In this document: piece by piece, positions 62,270-64,000 of the stretch
Numbering within the stretch: position 1 is the stretch's first letter
How the letters are laid out: each line of letters opens with the position of its first letter
NCBI RefSeq assembly: GCF_051209875.1
Contig: NZ_JBNTQY010000001.1
Coordinates: 806,001-870,000, forward strand
Direction: 5' to 3'
Source of the DNA: Emticicia sp051209875
Lineage (GTDB): Bacteria > Bacteroidota > Bacteroidia > Cytophagales > Spirosomataceae
DNA: 64,000 nt
Notes under the pieces: model-generated
The model's input: the letters and a program-made list of their open reading frames with translations, nothing else
Databases searched by the model: none
Told to the model about the DNA's origin: nothing
Made by a program: the position numbers and the translations under genes

Positions 62270-62582
62270 AGAAACAGTATTTTAAAAAATAGCGTATAAA
62301 CTATTTTACCTCAAAGTTATTTTAAAATTTGCACTATTCTTATAGAAAACCTCAAAATTTAGCCAAAGTGTTGGATTATTAAGCAATACTTGATTAGTAA
62401 TATGGATAGTTTTTGAATTAAACTGATAAAAAATGTAGTTTTTTAAATATTTTAAAAACTAACATCCCTTGTCAGCTCATGACCTCATTTTAATAATAAT
62501 CAACTCGTAACATTAGCTTAACACTAAGTTAATATTGGCTTGCGACCTTTGTGGTCGAAATCAAAATACACCAATATCAGTT
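62270..62582. other. Divergent promoter region upstream of TonB receptor
   Basis: A 313-bp gap. It contains AT-rich sequence and one small hairpin (cgacc 62543-62547 / ggtcg 62553-62557) 25 bp before the receptor ATG. A TAATATTG word lies at about 62530-62537, close to but not matching TAnnTTTG. No gene is seen. Confidence 0.5.
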
Positions 62583-64000
62583 ATGAACTCCAAATTAAAA
62601 TTTACTCTTACGCTATTATTGACAATCGGCTCCATTATTTCTTTTGCTCAAACTGGGGTAGTACGTGGAACAATCAAAGATGCTATAAACAACGAGGATA
62701 TTATAGGTGCGACTGTAAAAGTAGATGGGACAACGATGGGTGCTGCTACTGACATAAATGGATTCTTTTCTATTTCAAAAGTTCCGGTAGGCAAGAAAAA
62801 AATTATCATTTCTTATGTTTCGTACAAGCAAAAGGAAATAGAAGTAGTAGTAGAGGCCGATAAAATTGTAGAAATAAATACGACTCTTCAAGAAGATAAA
62901 GTGGTTTTGCAAGAAGTAAAGGTAGTTGCGAATAGAATTACTGGAACGGAGGTTTCGGTGATTTCTGAAATCAAAGCTTCACAAATGGTTGTGAGTGGTA
63001 TTTCTTCAGCTCAAATTGGTAAAACACTCGATAGAAATGCTGCTGAAGTAGTAAAAAGAGTACCAGGGGTAACTATCTTCGGAAATCGCTTCATCAATAT
63101 CAGAGGTTTAAATGAGCGTTATAATACAGTAATGTTGAATAACGTATTTACGCCAAGTATGGAAACAGATGTTCGTTCGTTTTCATTCGATATCATTCCG
63201 AGCAATCAAATCGACCGAATTTTAGTTTTCAAAAGCCCTGCGGCTGAATTATCAGGTGAGTTTTCGGGCGGTGTAGTAAAGATTTTTACCAAAAGTATTC
63301 CTGATCAAAACTTCTTGACGGTTGATTTAGGTGGTTCATTCCGTGAAGGAACTACAAGTAAAGATTTTTTTGAGCCACAACATGGTGCTAACTATTGGAC
63401 AGGTTTCAATGACGGTTATAGCGATTTGCCAAAATATTTTCCTGCTACAAAATTAGACATTATCAATGCTGGTGCTGACCGTTTAGCTCAAATCGGACAA
63501 TCATTAAAAAATAACTGGACTCCTTTACAATCCAAGGCTATGCCAGATGCACGTGTGTCGCTTACAGGTGGTTTCAAACTTCAAAGAGGCGGTATTAAAA
63601 TTGGTAATTTCTCAGCTATCAATTATAGTAATAGCTACACAAATTTTGCTATGCAACGCAATGATTACGAGTTTAGCCAAATCAAGAAAAATGGAGAGGC
63701 TGGTGAAGTTTTCAATTTTGATGACAAACAATATACGCATGCAGTTCGCTTAGGAGCATTGCATAACTGGGCATTTAGATTGAATGATAACAACACGATT
63801 GAGTTCAAGAATTTGTATAACCAAATGAGTAATGGTCAGTTTGTCAATCGTACAGGTTTTGACAGTGGTAATAAATGGAATATCCGCTCATTTGATCAAG
63901 TTTATCGTGGTATTTATTCAGGTCAATTAATAGGAAAACATACATTAGTTAAAGATAAAACAACTGTAGATTGGGTTGTTGGTTATAATAATTCCTATCG
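62583..64000 (+). CDS. TonB-dependent receptor, N-terminal part (cut by window edge)
   Basis: An open frame of 472 codons starts at ATG 62583 and runs to the window end without a stop. It begins with a signal peptide (MNSKLKFTLTLLLTIGSIIS, then FAQ), followed by a carboxypeptidase-regulatory-like domain (VVRGTIKDAINNEDIIGATV, TDINGFFSISKVPVGKK, SYVSYKQKEIEV) and a plug domain with EVVKRVPGVTIFGNRFINIR, GLNERYNTVMLNNVFTP and SNQIDRILVFKSPAAELSGE. It then enters barrel strands (GTTSKDFFEPQHGANYWTGF). The plug text resembles the group of TonB receptors with 'RGLNERYNTVMLNN' rather than SusC. The substrate is unknown. Confidence 0.93.
   Translation, partial: MNSKLKFTLTLLLTIGSIISFAQTGVVRGTIKDAINNEDIIGATVKVDGTTMGAATDINGFFSISKVPVGKKKIIISYVSYKQKEIEVVVEADKIVEINTTLQEDKVVLQEVKVVANRITGTEVSVISEIKASQMVVSGISSAQIGKTLDRNAAEVVKRVPGVTIFGNRFINIRGLNERYNTVMLNNVFTPSMETDVRSFSFDIIPSNQIDRILVFKSPAAELSGEFSGGVVKIFTKSIPDQNFLTVDLGGSFREGTTSKDFFEPQHGANYWTGFNDGYSDLPKYFPATKLDIINAGADRLAQIGQSLKNNWTPLQSKAMPDARVSLTGGFKLQRGGIKIGNFSAINYSNSYTNFAMQRNDYEFSQIKKNGEAGEVFNFDDKQYTHAVRLGALHNWAFRLNDNNTIEFKNLYNQMSNGQFVNRTGFDSGNKWNIRSFDQVYRGIYSGQLIGKHTLVKDKTTVDWVVGYNNSY

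Noticed and set aside
1..64000. tRNA, rRNA, prophage, insertion sequence or conjugative element
   Set aside because: No transposase, integrase, portal, terminase or relaxase text in any frame, and no cloverleaf-like segment was recognised in the spacers.

Overview
The window is AT-rich bacterial DNA and almost certainly comes from a Bacteroidota, most plausibly a free-living Cytophagales (inference). The evidence is a SusC/SusD pair, two further TonB-dependent receptors, a secreted protein with a type IX secretion sorting domain, many '-AQ' type signal peptides, promoter-like TAnnTTTG boxes, and LytTR and hybrid two-component systems. There are no phage, transposase, CRISPR, rRNA or tRNA genes that I can support. 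Both ends cut a TonB receptor gene: a SusC tail on the left and a receptor start on the right.

Layout. 0-3 kb: SusC end, SusD and an unknown secreted protein. 3-8.5 kb: tatC, an OmpH/Skp-like lipoprotein, a small membrane protein, a penicillin-acylase-family Ntn hydrolase and a rhodanese. 8.5-10.9 kb: ribosomal operon rplM-rpsI-rpsB with a long structured leader and no tsf after rpsB. 11-20 kb: T9SS cargo, an FNR/ferredoxin reductase, a GH3-beta-lactamase fusion, a frameshifted ThuA-domain gene and a sulfite-oxidase-like molybdoenzyme. 20-26 kb: an orphan KAP-type P-loop NTPase, an S41 peptidase, a membrane-anchored AraC regulator and an acyltransferase.

26-42 kb is a dense signalling and polysaccharide region. 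It holds a 1203-residue hybrid histidine kinase and an operon of receiver protein, sugar transferase (fused to a degenerate receiver domain), two GT2 glycosyltransferases and a hexapeptide acetyltransferase. Next come a FIST sensor-hybrid kinase pair and a convergent set of unknown small protein, hybrid kinase and LytTR regulator, then an AI-2E family transporter. The likely theme is sensing coupled to exopolysaccharide production.

42-52 kb: beta-propeller proteins, a Uma2 nuclease-fold protein, a Gfo/Idh/MocA oxidoreductase, a TonB receptor with a PD40 protein, and a second glycan cluster (deacetylase, GtrB-like GT2, GT87-like membrane transferase). 52-64 kb: hibernation factor, an ABC exporter pair, an M20 peptidase, an AraC regulator followed by a TetX-like flavin monooxygenase, an Ig-like secreted protein, a conserved protein of unknown role, and the start of a TonB receptor.

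The most unusual non-coding signal is a set of short tandem arrays with a 7 or 8 bp period in intergenic spacers. The unit sequence differs from locus to locus. At four loci the arrays come as inverted pairs flanking a 14-79 bp spacer. There are also two REP-like hairpins with a shared AGGA/TCCT loop.
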